DNA of 41,717 nt, taken from positions 1-41,717 of the forward strand of contig JASJDR010000060.1 in the NCBI GenBank assembly GCA_030065615.1, in the 5' to 3' direction. Shown in pieces: positions 9,106 through 18,960 of the stretch (its first letter is position 1; each line of letters opens with the position of its first letter). The notes beneath the pieces are model-generated. The model was not told the origin of the DNA. It made no database searches and saw only the letters and a program-made list of their open reading frames with translations. The DNA is from Xenococcus sp. MO_188.B8. Its GTDB lineage: Bacteria; Cyanobacteriota; Cyanobacteriia; Cyanobacteriales; Xenococcaceae. Position numbers and translations under genes: made by a program.

Positions 9106-9885
9106 AGAGCTGTCATTAGTTACGCTGCGCTTGCGTTTGCGCTTGCGAAGCTCTACCCGAAGGGTCTCGGGATCGCCCCGCAGGGTTGAAGGGGGACTTC
9201 AAAATAAAACAGATAACTCTTGGCAGAAAATTACTAATCTAGAAAAATCCTCCTCCCCGCGCACCGCTTTTACGGGCTACGGTGTATACACAAGTCGCTT
9301 TTAAGCCCCCTGACCCCCAAATTTGGCGAGCGACCCCGCGCCGACGAAAGGCGCAAGGGAACGCGCGAGTAGGGGGAATAAGAATTTAAAATCACGAAGT
9401 GATTGCCGTAATTCGAGTTATTAACTATTATTTTTAGCTTTTGTGACTGATTAAAGTCCCCCCAAACTTGGGGGGCTAGGGGGGCTAGATTCCTTATTTT
9501 GAAGTTGATCAGGAGATCTCTGTACACCGTAGGGTCGGGTTCCCCGACTATCGCGAACGCGCACCAAGAGAAGGAACGCGCGAGGAAGGGGATTTAGGGG
9601 GGCAAGATTAGCGCTAAACTCAGAATAATCAATATCAAAATAACTTCTGTGTACACGGTAGGGGGTCTCTCTGACTAGTAGCTTTTATGCTCCAATTTAA
9701 CAATTAAATGTAATTTTCCCCATCCCGGCACTGCTGCTCCCGAAGCTTCCTCTGCTTCTATCTATTCATCATTTCAAAATGACAGTATCATTTTCATCTT
9801 GGCTCAATAAATGTTAACTTTTTATAAGTACTACCCATTAATCTTCTGTTAAGAGGATGAAAACCCTTTATTCGGTTTTCCATCA
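9106..9885. other. Intergenic region between the exoprotein array and kaiA
   Basis: 780 bases without a credible gene. 9119-9190 is a GC-rich, partly palindromic dispersed repeat. 9284-9656 is the right copy of element A. 9657-9885 is AT-rich and must contain the kaiA promoter, but I see no convincing -35/-10 pair; AGAGGA at about 9851-9856 is too far from the kaiA ATG to be a normal RBS. Confidence 0.6.
9284..9656 (+). mobile_element. Non-coding miniature element A, right copy, with an internal insertion
   Basis: The inverted counterpart of 2244-2476. It begins GTATACACAAGT (9284-9295) and ends TGTGTACAC (9648-9656; one mismatch to the left copy's end). The match to the left copy is near-perfect to about 9404, weaker to about 9473, and resumes at about 9611. 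The ~135 bases between (9474-9608) are extra and include another end-like CTGTACACCGTAGGG (9530-9544), so this copy may be a compound of two related elements. No coding frame is convincing. Confidence 0.6.
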
Positions 9886-10833
9886 ATGTCAGATAATCCA
9901 GATCCCATAAACTATAACGATCGCTGTTTTTCTAGTAAACTTTATGTTGCTCTTTTCTCGCCTGATCAAGATTTAACCTCAGTAATTGTCAATTTACTGA
10001 GTCAGGAATGTTATCGTCTCAATCTGATCAATCAAGCAGATCAATTACTAAAATTTGTGGAAGAGCATAAAGAGGAAATTGATTGTTTTGTCTTTGTTAA
10101 AAATCGCGATCGCGACAAGCTTTTGGCACAACTGCGAGATACTGGAATCTTATTACCGACAACTATCATTAATAGTAAATCTTCCAGGGCAATTTCTGAA
10201 CCAGAATCTCCTACAAAACTTAACTTAAATTCTCAGAATGCCGAAGTTATATTAGAGTCAGAAAATATAGATCAACTTGATTCTTATATTAAAAGATCAA
10301 TTAAAAAGTTCCTCAATCTAGCACCTAGTTGTTCTCTAGTAGATCGCGAAAAGCAAATCAATTTAAAATCACAAACTAGTAACCAAGAATTTCTAGTTTT
10401 ACAGCAACGTCGATTAGCACAAAAACTCAAAGAAAGATTAGGATATTTAGGTGTTTATTACAAAAGAGATCAGGAAGCTTTTTATCGTAATGCTACAGAA
10501 TCAGAACAAAAACAAATCATCAAGGAGCTAAAAACCGAATATCGTCAGATTATTATTAGTTATTTTGACGAGAATCCTCAAATAAATCAAGTGATAGATG
10601 AATTTGTCAATCAAGCTTTTTTTCTTGATATTTCCGTTCCGCAAATTTTAGAAATACATATGGAGTTAATGGATGAATTTGCTCAACAACTGAAGTTAGA
10701 AGGAAGAAGTGAGGAAATATTACTTGATTATCGTTTAGCATTAATAGATATTATCGCCCATCTCTGTGAAATGTATCGTCGTTCAATTCCCAGAAAAGAT
10801 GTTCCTTTAGATTTATTATTTCAGATAGATTGA
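9886..10833 (+). CDS. kaiA: Circadian clock protein KaiA
   Basis: A 315-residue KaiA. In the known system KaiA binds the C-terminal A-loop of KaiC and stimulates its autophosphorylation; KaiB captures it in the dephosphorylation phase. The N-terminal half (residues ~17-150) is the pseudo-receiver domain, which lacks phospho-transfer chemistry. A linker follows, and from about 178 the helical C-terminal dimer and KaiC-binding domain begins (LAQKLKERLGYLGVYYKRD through EMYRRSIPRKDVPLDLLF), the most conserved part of the family. It is a full-length form, slightly longer than the 284-residue Synechococcus protein because of the linker. kaiB follows after 29 bases, so the two are probably co-transcribed. 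No good Shine-Dalgarno sequence precedes the ATG. Confidence 0.97.
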   Translation: MSDNPDPINYNDRCFSSKLYVALFSPDQDLTSVIVNLLSQECYRLNLINQADQLLKFVEEHKEEIDCFVFVKNRDRDKLLAQLRDTGILLPTTIINSKSSRAISEPESPTKLNLNSQNAEVILESENIDQLDSYIKRSIKKFLNLAPSCSLVDREKQINLKSQTSNQEFLVLQQRRLAQKLKERLGYLGVYYKRDQEAFYRNATESEQKQIIKELKTEYRQIIISYFDENPQINQVIDEFVNQAFFLDISVPQILEIHMELMDEFAQQLKLEGRSEEILLDYRLALIDIIAHLCEMYRRSIPRKDVPLDLLFQID

Positions 10834-10862
10834 ATTTATTTATTACTTAATTAATTAATATT

Positions 10863-11168
10863 ATGAACAAATTTAGAAAAACTTATGTTCTTAAACTTTA
10901 TGTTGCGGGAAATACACCAAATTCGGTTAGGGCATTAAAAACCTTAAAAAATATCCTAGAACAAGATTTTCAAGGAGTTTACGCTCTCAAAGTTATTGAT
11001 GTGCTCAAAAACCCTCAGTTAGCCGAAGAAGATAAAATTTTGGCAACTCCTACTTTATCAAAGGTATTACCGCCTCCAGTACGCAAAATTATTGGGGATC
11101 TTTCCGACCGAGAGAAAGTTCTCATTGGTTTGGACTTGCTATATGAAGAAATTCGCGATCGTAGTTAA
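10863..11168 (+). CDS. kaiB: Circadian clock protein KaiB
   Basis: A 101-residue KaiB with the canonical thioredoxin-like/fold-switching sequence, including [39 protein letters not shown] and the [20 protein letters not shown] cis-proline segment. KaiB switches to its rare fold to bind phosphorylated KaiC, sequesters KaiA and competes for the output kinase SasA. It is almost residue-for-residue the Synechococcus protein and slightly shorter at the acidic C-terminus. It lies 29 bases after kaiA, but kaiC is 576 bases further on, unlike the tight kaiBC pair usual in cyanobacteria. Confidence 0.98.
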   Translation: MNKFRKTYVLKLYVAGNTPNSVRALKTLKNILEQDFQGVYALKVIDVLKNPQLAEEDKILATPTLSKVLPPPVRKIIGDLSDREKVLIGLDLLYEEIRDRS

Positions 11169-11744
11169 CAGAAGGCAGAAGATAGAAGTTTTCTGGTTAG
11201 TATGGTGTAAACCCAAAGTGAACTTGACCCAAAATCTAGTAAAATTAAGCTAATTTAATTTAATTTATGTAAATAACTTTTTAAAAGCCCAATCTACAAT
11301 GATTAGCTTACATAATTATTTAAACAGCTTTCAGCTTTTAGCTCTAAGCTTGGTTCAATTACTCCACTATGGGAGAACAAAAAAGCTAATATTGAACTCG
11401 GTGCGCGTTCCCTCTCTTGGTAAAGGGCTGTCTTTTGAGGTTTCACGGTGGTCGAAAGTTGATGAGGACACCTCGTCATTTGCCACCTCCTCAAAAGGAA
11501 CGCGATGTCGAGCGAGAGGGATGGCGAGGAAACCTCTCGGGGGAGAAGGGAGTTTTTGTTAATTAATTAGTTAGTATTTCTAGTTAATTGTATTTGAAAT
11601 GAAGCTCTCTTCCCGCGCTCGTCAACTTAGAGCAAAAAAAGCTACTAGTTAAGAACGCCCCATCCCAACACCGCTTAAAGCTAATAGCTAATCGCGAAGC
11701 GATTTTAATCAAACTGATAAGATACTTAATTTTTCTGAGCGGAG
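11169..11744. other. Long kaiB-kaiC spacer
   Basis: 576 bases with no credible gene. It has an AT-rich left part (TAATTTAATTTAATTTATG near 11251), a GC-rich dispersed-repeat block at about 11398-11555 (GCGCGTTCCCTCTCTTGG and an imperfect palindrome around ACCTC/GAGG), and near 11690-11706 the hairpin AATCGCGAAGCGATT, related in form to the palindrome in element A. TTGACC at 11224-11229 could be part of a kaiC promoter, but no matching -10 is clear. GGAG lies directly against the kaiC start codon. Confidence 0.6.
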
Positions 11745-13301
11745 ATGAATCAAAAAAATCCCAGTCAATCAGGGGACAATGAATTCTTAACTAGAGGCGT
11801 TCGCAAAATTCAAACAACCATAGAAGGTTTTGACGAAATTACTCATGGTGGTTTACCCGAAGGTAGAACTACTCTTGTTAGTGGGACATCTGGTACGGGC
11901 AAAACTCTACTAGCTGTACAATTTTTATATCATGGAATTAAATATTTTGATTATCCAGGAGTCTTTGTGACCTTCGAGGAATCTCCTCAAGATATTATTC
12001 AAAATGCCCATAGCTTTGGCTGGGATTTACAAAGTTTAGTAGATCGCGGCAAGTTATTTATCCTTGATGCTTCCCCTGATCCTGAAGGACAAGAAGTAGT
12101 CGGCAACTTCGATCTTTCGGCGCTGATCGAACGGATTCAATATGCAATCAGTAAATATAAAGCGAAATTAGTCTCAATTGATTCAGTAACCGCAGTATTT
12201 CAACAATATGATGCGGCATCAGTCGTGAGAAGAGAAATCTTTCGACTGGTAGCTCGCCTCAAACAACTCCAAGTCACTTCCATTATGACCACAGAGCGGA
12301 TTGAGGAATATGGCCCAGTCGCACGTTTTGGGGTTGAGGAGTTTGTCTCCGATAATGTAGTTATCGTACGTAATGTATTAGAAGGAGAGCGTCGTCGGCG
12401 AACCATCGAGATCCTGAAACTCAGGGGTACAACCCATATGAAGGGCGAATATCCCTTTACCATTACCAACGATGGAATTAATATCTTCCCCTTGGGTGCA
12501 ATGCGTTTAACTCAACGTTCCTCTAATGTTCGGGTTTCTTCGGGAGTCCCAACCCTCGACGAACTCTGCGGTGGTGGCTTCTTCAAAGATTCGATCATCC
12601 TGGCGACCGGTGCTACGGGAACTGGTAAAACCTTGTTGGTTAGTAAGTTTCTTCAAGAAAGTTGTCGTCGGGGAGAAAGAGCAATTCTCTTTGCCTATGA
12701 AGAGTCGAGAGCCCAATTATCCAGAAATGCTTCTTCCTGGGGGATTAATTTTGAGGAAATGGAACAAAAAGGGTTGCTCAAACTATTATGTTGCTACCCC
12801 GAATCGGCAGGTTTAGAAGACCATCTACAAACCATCAAATCAGAAATTGCTAAATTTAAACCGTCACGAATTGCGATCGACTCCTTGTCTGCTTTAGCTA
12901 GAGGTGTGACCAATAATGCTTTCCGTCAATTTGTCATTGGGGTGACAGGCTATGCCAAACAAGAGGAAATCACAGGTTTCTTTACCAATACAACGGATCA
13001 ATTCCTGGGATCTCATTCGATTACCGAGTCTCATATTTCGACGATTACTGACACCATTATTCTTTTACAATATGTAGAGATTCGTGGGGAAATGTCGCGG
13101 GCAGTCAATGTCTTTAAAATGCGTGGCTCTTGGCACGATAAAGGTATACGCGAATACGTCATCAGTTCTGATGGGCCAGATATTAAGAATTCTTTCCGTA
13201 ATTACGAAGGAATTATTAGTGGTTCACCAACTCGTATTTCTGTGGATGAGAAAAGCGAACTGTCCCGTATTGTCCGAGGCATGAAAGATAAAACAGAATA
13301 A
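11745..13301 (+). CDS. kaiC: Circadian clock ATPase/kinase/phosphatase KaiC
   Basis: A 518-residue KaiC, the hexameric core oscillator. Two RecA-like halves are present: CI with Walker A GTSGTGKT (47-54) and catalytic Glu pair E78/E79, and CII with GATGTGKT (289-296) and E319/E320. The CII phosphorylation sites are intact in SITESHISTITDT: T427, S432 and T433, equivalent to T426/S431/T432 of Synechococcus. The C-terminal A-loop for KaiA binding (ELSRIVRGMKDK) is present, with a tail a few residues shorter than in Synechococcus. All elements for a functional clock protein are conserved. The start at 11745 matches family length. cbiT begins 27 bases downstream and may be co-transcribed. Confidence 0.98.
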   Translation: MNQKNPSQSGDNEFLTRGVRKIQTTIEGFDEITHGGLPEGRTTLVSGTSGTGKTLLAVQFLYHGIKYFDYPGVFVTFEESPQDIIQNAHSFGWDLQSLVDRGKLFILDASPDPEGQEVVGNFDLSALIERIQYAISKYKAKLVSIDSVTAVFQQYDAASVVRREIFRLVARLKQLQVTSIMTTERIEEYGPVARFGVEEFVSDNVVIVRNVLEGERRRRTIEILKLRGTTHMKGEYPFTITNDGINIFPLGAMRLTQRSSNVRVSSGVPTLDELCGGGFFKDSIILATGATGTGKTLLVSKFLQESCRRGERAILFAYEESRAQLSRNASSWGINFEEMEQKGLLKLLCCYPESAGLEDHLQTIKSEIAKFKPSRIAIDSLSALARGVTNNAFRQFVIGVTGYAKQEEITGFFTNTTDQFLGSHSITESHISTITDTIILLQYVEIRGEMSRAVNVFKMRGSWHDKGIREYVISSDGPDIKNSFRNYEGIISGSPTRISVDEKSELSRIVRGMKDKTE

Positions 13302-13328
13302 TTTATGAAATCAATAAATCACTAAATC

Positions 13329-13919
13329 ATGCTTTGGCCCTATAAAACTCCTGGTATTCCTGATAATCTGTTTAGTCGTCTCCCTGGTATTCCCCTAAGT
13401 AAACGGGAAGTGCGTCTGTTATTAATTTCTTCTTTGAGGATGCAAACTGATTCTGTCTTTTGGGACATTGGTGCTGGGACCGGTACTATTCCCGTGGAAA
13501 TCGGCTTAATTTGCCCCGAAGCTCAAATTATTGCTGTGGAAAGAGATGAAGAAGTTGCGAGTCTGATTAGGAAAAATTGCGATCGCTTTAAAGTAAAAAA
13601 TGTTAGAGTAATCGAAGGCAATGCTCCCGATTGCTTTCAAGATTTAGCACTGAGGCCGGATCGCATTTGTATTGAAGGAGGAAAACCAATTAAACAGATC
13701 CTCAAGCAAGCCTGGCAGCATCTTCAGTCCGAAGGCCGAATTGTGGCGACTGCTAGTAATTTAGAAAATTTATATACGATTTCTGAAGGCTTATCAGAGC
13801 TACAAGCCCGCAATATAGAAGTCGTACAATCTGCGGTTAATCGCTTAGAAACTAGAGGTATCCACCAGACTTTTGCGGCTGTCAATCCGATGTTTATCCT
13901 CAGTGGAGAGAAGCTTTAG
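13329..13919 (+). CDS. cbiT: CbiT-type cobalt-precorrin-6B C15-methyltransferase (decarboxylating)
   Basis: A 196-residue Rossmann-fold SAM methyltransferase of the CbiT/CobL C-terminal family, which methylates C15 and decarboxylates the C12 acetate side chain of the corrin ring in cobalamin synthesis. The SAM loop is FWDIGAGTGTIPVE (~44-57), followed by the acidic strand end AVERDEEV, the family segment RPDRICIEGGKPI, and RIVATASNLENL. The length is normal for stand-alone CbiT. It sits 27 bases after kaiC; kaiC neighbours vary among cyanobacteria, so the link is probably transcriptional only. Distinction from other small SAM methyltransferases rests on the IEGG and VATASNLE motifs. Confidence 0.88.
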   Translation: MLWPYKTPGIPDNLFSRLPGIPLSKREVRLLLISSLRMQTDSVFWDIGAGTGTIPVEIGLICPEAQIIAVERDEEVASLIRKNCDRFKVKNVRVIEGNAPDCFQDLALRPDRICIEGGKPIKQILKQAWQHLQSEGRIVATASNLENLYTISEGLSELQARNIEVVQSAVNRLETRGIHQTFAAVNPMFILSGEKL

Positions 13920-14062
13920 GAGAAGATAAGGGAGATGGGGAAATAAAGGGGAGTTTGCTATTATCTAATCCCTAGGAGTTTAATGCGTAATTTGTTAACC
14001 TTTTGAATGATTGTCTTAACCAATATTTAATTTTCTTTAGACCTGCGACACAATAGTGAATT

Positions 14063-14935
14063 ATGTCCTGGAATCGTATTCTAAGTGCTATAGTAGCGAT
14101 CGCTCTTGCTCTAGGAGCTATTATTTTAGGAGGATGGTATTTTTCTGTCGGAATTGGAATTCTCATTTTTCTGGCACAGATTGAGTATTTTCGTTTGGTT
14201 CGTGCTACGGGGATTGAACCGGCGGCAAAAACTACTTTTGTCGTCTCTCAACTTCTCTTAATTAGTTCGACCATTACTCCCAACATCACCGATGCGATGT
14301 TTTGTCTCGGAGGCACTATTATTTGCTTTTACTTATTATTTCAACCTAAAATGGCTACAATCGCTGATATTTCCAGTTCCATTTTAGGGTTATTCTATTG
14401 TGGTTATCTGCCTACCTATTGGGTACGCTTGCGAGTTAGTTTGCCCAATGACAATTCGATTGCTAATCTACCTTTAGATGGCTATTGGCCAACCTCTTGG
14501 ACTGATTGGCATCAGTTCCCCACTGCTCTAACTCTAACTTTTTTGGTCATGGCCTGTATCTGGGCGGCAGATATCGGAGCCTATTTTATGGGCAAAATCT
14601 TTGGTCGTACCAAGTTATCTGCTATTAGTCCTAAAAAAACTGTTGAAGGGGCGATCTTTGGCATTATTGGTAGTCTCATTGTGGCGGAGTTAGGAGCTTG
14701 GTATTTCGATTTTCCTGGTTGGAGATTGAGTGGAATTATTCTAGGAAGTTTGATTGGCATAACGACTTTGTTAGGAGATTTAACAGAATCGATGATGAAA
14801 CGGGATGCAGGAGTCAAAGATTCGGGACAATTAATTCCTGGTCATGGAGGAATCTTAGACCGCACTGACAGTTATGTTTTTACTGCTCCATTGGTTTATT
14901 ATTTTGTGACTCTTTTATTGCCTTTAATGGACTAA
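14063..14935 (+). CDS. cdsA: Phosphatidate cytidylyltransferase
   Basis: A 290-residue polytopic membrane enzyme making CDP-diacylglycerol from phosphatidic acid and CTP, the precursor of phosphatidylglycerol, which photosystems need. The family signature is complete near the C-terminus: SMMKRDAGVKDSGQLIPGHGG followed by LDRTDS. Upstream is the conserved ADIGAYFMGKIFGRTKLSAISPKKTVEGAI block, which contributes to the cytidine nucleotide and metal site. There are about seven to eight hydrophobic segments, beginning with two near residues 5-40. The start at 14063 gives the standard length. The gene is 143 bases from cbiT on the same strand. Confidence 0.95.
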   Translation: MSWNRILSAIVAIALALGAIILGGWYFSVGIGILIFLAQIEYFRLVRATGIEPAAKTTFVVSQLLLISSTITPNITDAMFCLGGTIICFYLLFQPKMATIADISSSILGLFYCGYLPTYWVRLRVSLPNDNSIANLPLDGYWPTSWTDWHQFPTALTLTFLVMACIWAADIGAYFMGKIFGRTKLSAISPKKTVEGAIFGIIGSLIVAELGAWYFDFPGWRLSGIILGSLIGITTLLGDLTESMMKRDAGVKDSGQLIPGHGGILDRTDSYVFTAPLVYYFVTLLLPLMD

Positions 14936-14980
14936 ATAGTCAGGCAAAATTAATTACCTAGGGGTGAAGAAAAAATGCGT

Positions 14981-15010
14981 GGGGATTTGGGGACTTGGGG
15001 ACTTGGGGAA
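14981..15010. repeat. Short tandem repeat, 8-bp unit
   Basis: GGGGATTT, GGGGACTT, GGGGACTT, then GGGGAA. A short tandem repeat of the kind common in cyanobacterial intergenic DNA, placed just after cdsA. Confidence 0.7.
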
Positions 15011-15076
15011 TCAATTATCTCCCTACGTCCCTACCTCCCTATTTCCCACAGTAAATTTCGCTCACCCCCCCCACCC

Positions 15077-15108
15077 TTCCTTGTCCACCCCCTCTCCCCA
15101 CACTCTCT
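15077..15108 (-). repeat. Dispersed C-rich 32-bp repeat, copy 1
   Basis: All 32 bases, starting TTCCTTGTCCACCCCC and ending CACACTCTCT, recur in inverted orientation at 20559-20590. The surrounding 15050-15140 is a strongly C/T-skewed tract between two convergent genes. Function unknown. Confidence 0.7.
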
Positions 15109-15194
15109 ACCTTCTTCCCACACTCCCCCCTCTCACCTAACTAGTAATTTATAAATACTGAATCGACGCTTTAGCACCTAACACCTAAATTGTA

Positions 15195-15929
15195 CTAGTA
15201 ACTATTAAGGTAAAGCTCAATTGCCTGTTCAGTATCACCTATAAATTTTACTTGGCCATGATCCAACCAGATAGCTTTGTTACAGGATTCGGAAATTAAA
15301 TTCATCGAGTGGGAAACTAGCAAAATAGTAATGCCATCTTGCCAAAATTCTTGCATTTTTTGCTCACATTTATGTTTAAATCCTTCGTCTCCAACTGATA
15401 AAATTTCATCAAGAATTAAGATATCTGGTTCTACATCAGTAGCGATTGCAAATCCTAATCGAGCTTTCATGCCTGAAGACAAGCTTTTTACCGGTATTAA
15501 GCCATATTCTTGTAATTCTGCAAACTCCAAAATACTTTTCGCTCTTTGTTTCATCTCTTGACGAGAAAAACCCAACATTACGCCGTAAAAAATAATGTTA
15601 TCGAGGACTGAAAGTTGTTCATCAAAACCAGCACCTAATTCAATTAATGGTGCAATATTACCTTTAACTCTCACCGAACCTGTAGTTGGTTGCAGAATAC
15701 CACAAATGACTTTTAATAAAGTTGATTTACCAGAACCATTAGATCCTATAATGGCAATTTTTTCTCCTTGATTAATTTGTAGTTCAATATCATTTAAAAT
15801 TAATTTTTTGGCAGGTTTGCGGTACTTTCCTTCTACAATAGAAAGTAGGGTGCGCTTGAGATCATAGGAGAATTCTTCTTGAGTCCTGCGCCATAAAGAA
15901 ACTTTATCTAATCTAATAACTTCTGTCAT
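15195..15929 (-). CDS. Polysaccharide/O-antigen-type ABC exporter, ATP-binding subunit (Wzt/TagH/KpsT class)
   Basis: A 244-residue ABC ATPase with Walker A GSNGSGKS (~58-65), signature LSSGMKARLGFAIA, Walker B ILILDEILSVGDEGF and the switch His in LLVSHS. The short N-terminus (VSLWRRTQEEFSYDLKRTLL) and the DEILSVGD motif are typical of lipid-linked polysaccharide exporters. It lacks the C-terminal carbohydrate-recognition domain of the longer Wzt proteins, so it is more like TagH or KpsT. It starts 3 bases after the stop of the permease gene upstream and forms a two-gene operon with it. Likely powers export of a cell-surface glycan across the inner membrane. Confidence 0.88.
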   Translation of the reverse strand: MTEVIRLDKVSLWRRTQEEFSYDLKRTLLSIVEGKYRKPAKKLILNDIELQINQGEKIAIIGSNGSGKSTLLKVICGILQPTTGSVRVKGNIAPLIELGAGFDEQLSVLDNIIFYGVMLGFSRQEMKQRAKSILEFAELQEYGLIPVKSLSSGMKARLGFAIATDVEPDILILDEILSVGDEGFKHKCEQKMQEFWQDGITILLVSHSMNLISESCNKAIWLDHGQVKFIGDTEQAIELYLNSY

Positions 15930-15932
15930 TTT

Positions 15933-16739
15933 TTAGAGTAAATCCATAAATTTTTCTTGCCACAATCTAAAAGTGATCGCTCCTAAGGTTAAGACGATAC
16001 AACCACTTAATAATGAATGAAATATTAAACTAATATCAGGTAAATCGCCTGATAAACAAATTTGTCGAATACTTTCAATTATTGGAAATAAAGGATTTAC
16101 AACTAGAACTGGTCTGATTTCGTCAGGGACAATTATTGGAGGATAAAATATCGGTAAGCTAATCCAAGTTAAGAATGTTAATAATTCATAGAAATAAGGT
16201 AAATCTCGAAAAAACACAAACAATGAACTAGTAAAAAATCCGATGCCAGTACAAACTAGCACTAAAGCAAACAAAGGAAATAAGATAGCTATAACATTTA
16301 TAATATGACCTGATAAAATAAACGTTACTATCAATAACAGGGGTAATGCTCCCATCAAGAATTGAAAGAGATTTGCTCCAATAAAAGATAAGGGAAAAAT
16401 TAATAAAGGTAAGCGAATCTTATTTACTATTGAACCATTTGCTACGACACTCGGTAAAGCTTGAGCGGTAGAAGAAGAAAAGAAATTAAAGATTATTAGA
16501 CCAGTAAATACAGCCAAAATATAATTGAATATCGAATTATCATAGTGAACTTTAAAGTTAGTCCCAAAAACGGCTGTATATAATACGGTCATAATTATAG
16601 GGTTTAATAACGACCAATATATACCTAAAAAAGAACCGCGATATCTTTTTTTCAGATTGCGTCGAACTAAAACATAAAGTAGCTCCCAATACCATTTTAG
16701 TTGAGATTTTCTCTCATTTTGGAGAGTAGATGCAATCAT
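15933..16739 (-). CDS. Polysaccharide-type ABC exporter, membrane subunit (Wzm/TagG class)
   Basis: A 268-residue ABC-2 type permease with six predicted membrane helices. The N-terminal amphipathic segment WYWELLYVLVRRNLKKRYRGSFLG is characteristic of Wzm/TagG proteins, as is the phrase YWSLLNPIIMTVLYTAVFG. The late FRDLPYFYELLTFLTWISLPIFYPP block is also typical. It partners the ATPase encoded 3 bases downstream. The ATG at 16739 fits family length. The glycan is not identified; the nearby glycosyltransferases at 24-28 kb and 37.9 kb are candidates for its synthesis. Confidence 0.88.
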   Translation of the reverse strand: MIASTLQNERKSQLKWYWELLYVLVRRNLKKRYRGSFLGIYWSLLNPIIMTVLYTAVFGTNFKVHYDNSIFNYILAVFTGLIIFNFFSSSTAQALPSVVANGSIVNKIRLPLLIFPLSFIGANLFQFLMGALPLLLIVTFILSGHIINVIAILFPLFALVLVCTGIGFFTSSLFVFFRDLPYFYELLTFLTWISLPIFYPPIIVPDEIRPVLVVNPLFPIIESIRQICLSGDLPDISLIFHSLLSGCIVLTLGAITFRLWQEKFMDLL

Positions 16740-16881
16740 AAGGAATAGAATAGCAACACGACTAGATGCGTATTGTACACCACGAATAATCTTATCTCAC
16801 AGCTATTAGTGACAAACCTTCAAAAAGCATCTATTTTCTTAACTGATACTTTAGGGATTGGGGATAGGTAATAGGGAACTC

Positions 16882-16917
16882 CCCCTGCTGCCCTTGCCTC
16901 CCCTGCTGCCCTTGCTT
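16882..16917. repeat. 18-bp tandem duplication
   Basis: CCCCTGCTGCCCTTGC occurs at 16882 and again at 16900, an exact 18-base period, just downstream of por. No function is apparent. Confidence 0.65.
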
Positions 16918-16929
16918 CCCCCTGTATCC

Positions 16930-18421
<1,492 letters not shown>

Positions 18422-18907
18422 ATGAGTGCTACTGTATCTGAGATTAAAGTCAAAACCATTAACGGTTTAGAAAAAAAGTTGGCTGAATATGCGGGAAATG
18501 TTTTATTAATCGTCAATGTGGCTTCCTATTGTGGTTATACCCCTCAGTATTCTGGTTTAGAAGAGCTTAATAAAAAATATGGCTCTCAAGGTCTTAAGGT
18601 TTTAGGCTTTCCCTGTAATGATTTCGGTGCCCAAGAACCAGGGACTAACAGCGAAATTGCTCAGTTTTGTGAAACAAAATATGGTGTAACTTTTGAGATG
18701 TTTGATAAAGTTGCGGCTCTTGGTGCTAGCAAACATCCTTTATACGTAACCCTCACAAGTTCTGTAGACCCTCAAGGAGATGTTGCTTGGAACTTTGAGA
18801 AATTTTTGATTAGCAAACAAGGAGAAGTGGTTGCTCGATTCAAAAGTGGTGTTGCACCCAATGACTCTAGCTTAATTGCTGCTATCGAAGCAGAATTGGC
18901 TAAATAA
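18422..18907 (+). CDS. gpx: Cys-type glutathione/thioredoxin peroxidase
   Basis: A 161-residue GPx-fold peroxidase that reduces hydroperoxides, likely lipid peroxides. The peroxidatic Cys37 lies in NVASYCGYT, where mammalian enzymes have selenocysteine. Cys65 is in FPCNDFGAQEPG, and Cys83 in QFCETKYG sits where thioredoxin-dependent plant enzymes keep the resolving Cys, so thioredoxin rather than glutathione is the likelier donor. The tetrad Gln (AQEPG) and Trp/Asn (VAWNFEKFLI) are present. Monomer length is normal and there is no signal peptide. In a phototroph it would protect membranes from oxidative damage. Confidence 0.93.
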   Translation: MSATVSEIKVKTINGLEKKLAEYAGNVLLIVNVASYCGYTPQYSGLEELNKKYGSQGLKVLGFPCNDFGAQEPGTNSEIAQFCETKYGVTFEMFDKVAALGASKHPLYVTLTSSVDPQGDVAWNFEKFLISKQGEVVARFKSGVAPNDSSLIAAIEAELAK

Positions 18908-18908
18908 A

Positions 18909-18929
18909 CAGTTATCAGTTATCAGTTAT
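18909..18929. repeat. 7-bp tandem repeat after gpx
   Basis: CAGTTAT occurs three times in a row directly after the gpx stop codon; a typical cyanobacterial short tandem repeat. Confidence 0.7.
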
Positions 18930-18960
18930 TGGTCAACTTTTCCTAGTGTTTGGTTCCTTC

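Noticed and set aside
9092..9304. 70-codon frame after exoprotein 3
   Set aside because: Made of GC-rich dispersed repeat and the end of element A; Arg-rich low-complexity translation.
11299..11562. 87-codon frame between kaiB and kaiC
   Set aside because: It crosses the repeat block and has no family resemblance; a small gene cannot be excluded but has no support.
12526..12816. 96-codon frame overlapping kaiC
   Set aside because: Shadow of the highly conserved KaiC CII domain in another frame.
14981..15010. Short tandem repeats as a CRISPR array
   Set aside because: Units are 8 bases with no spacers; an ordinary short tandem repeat.
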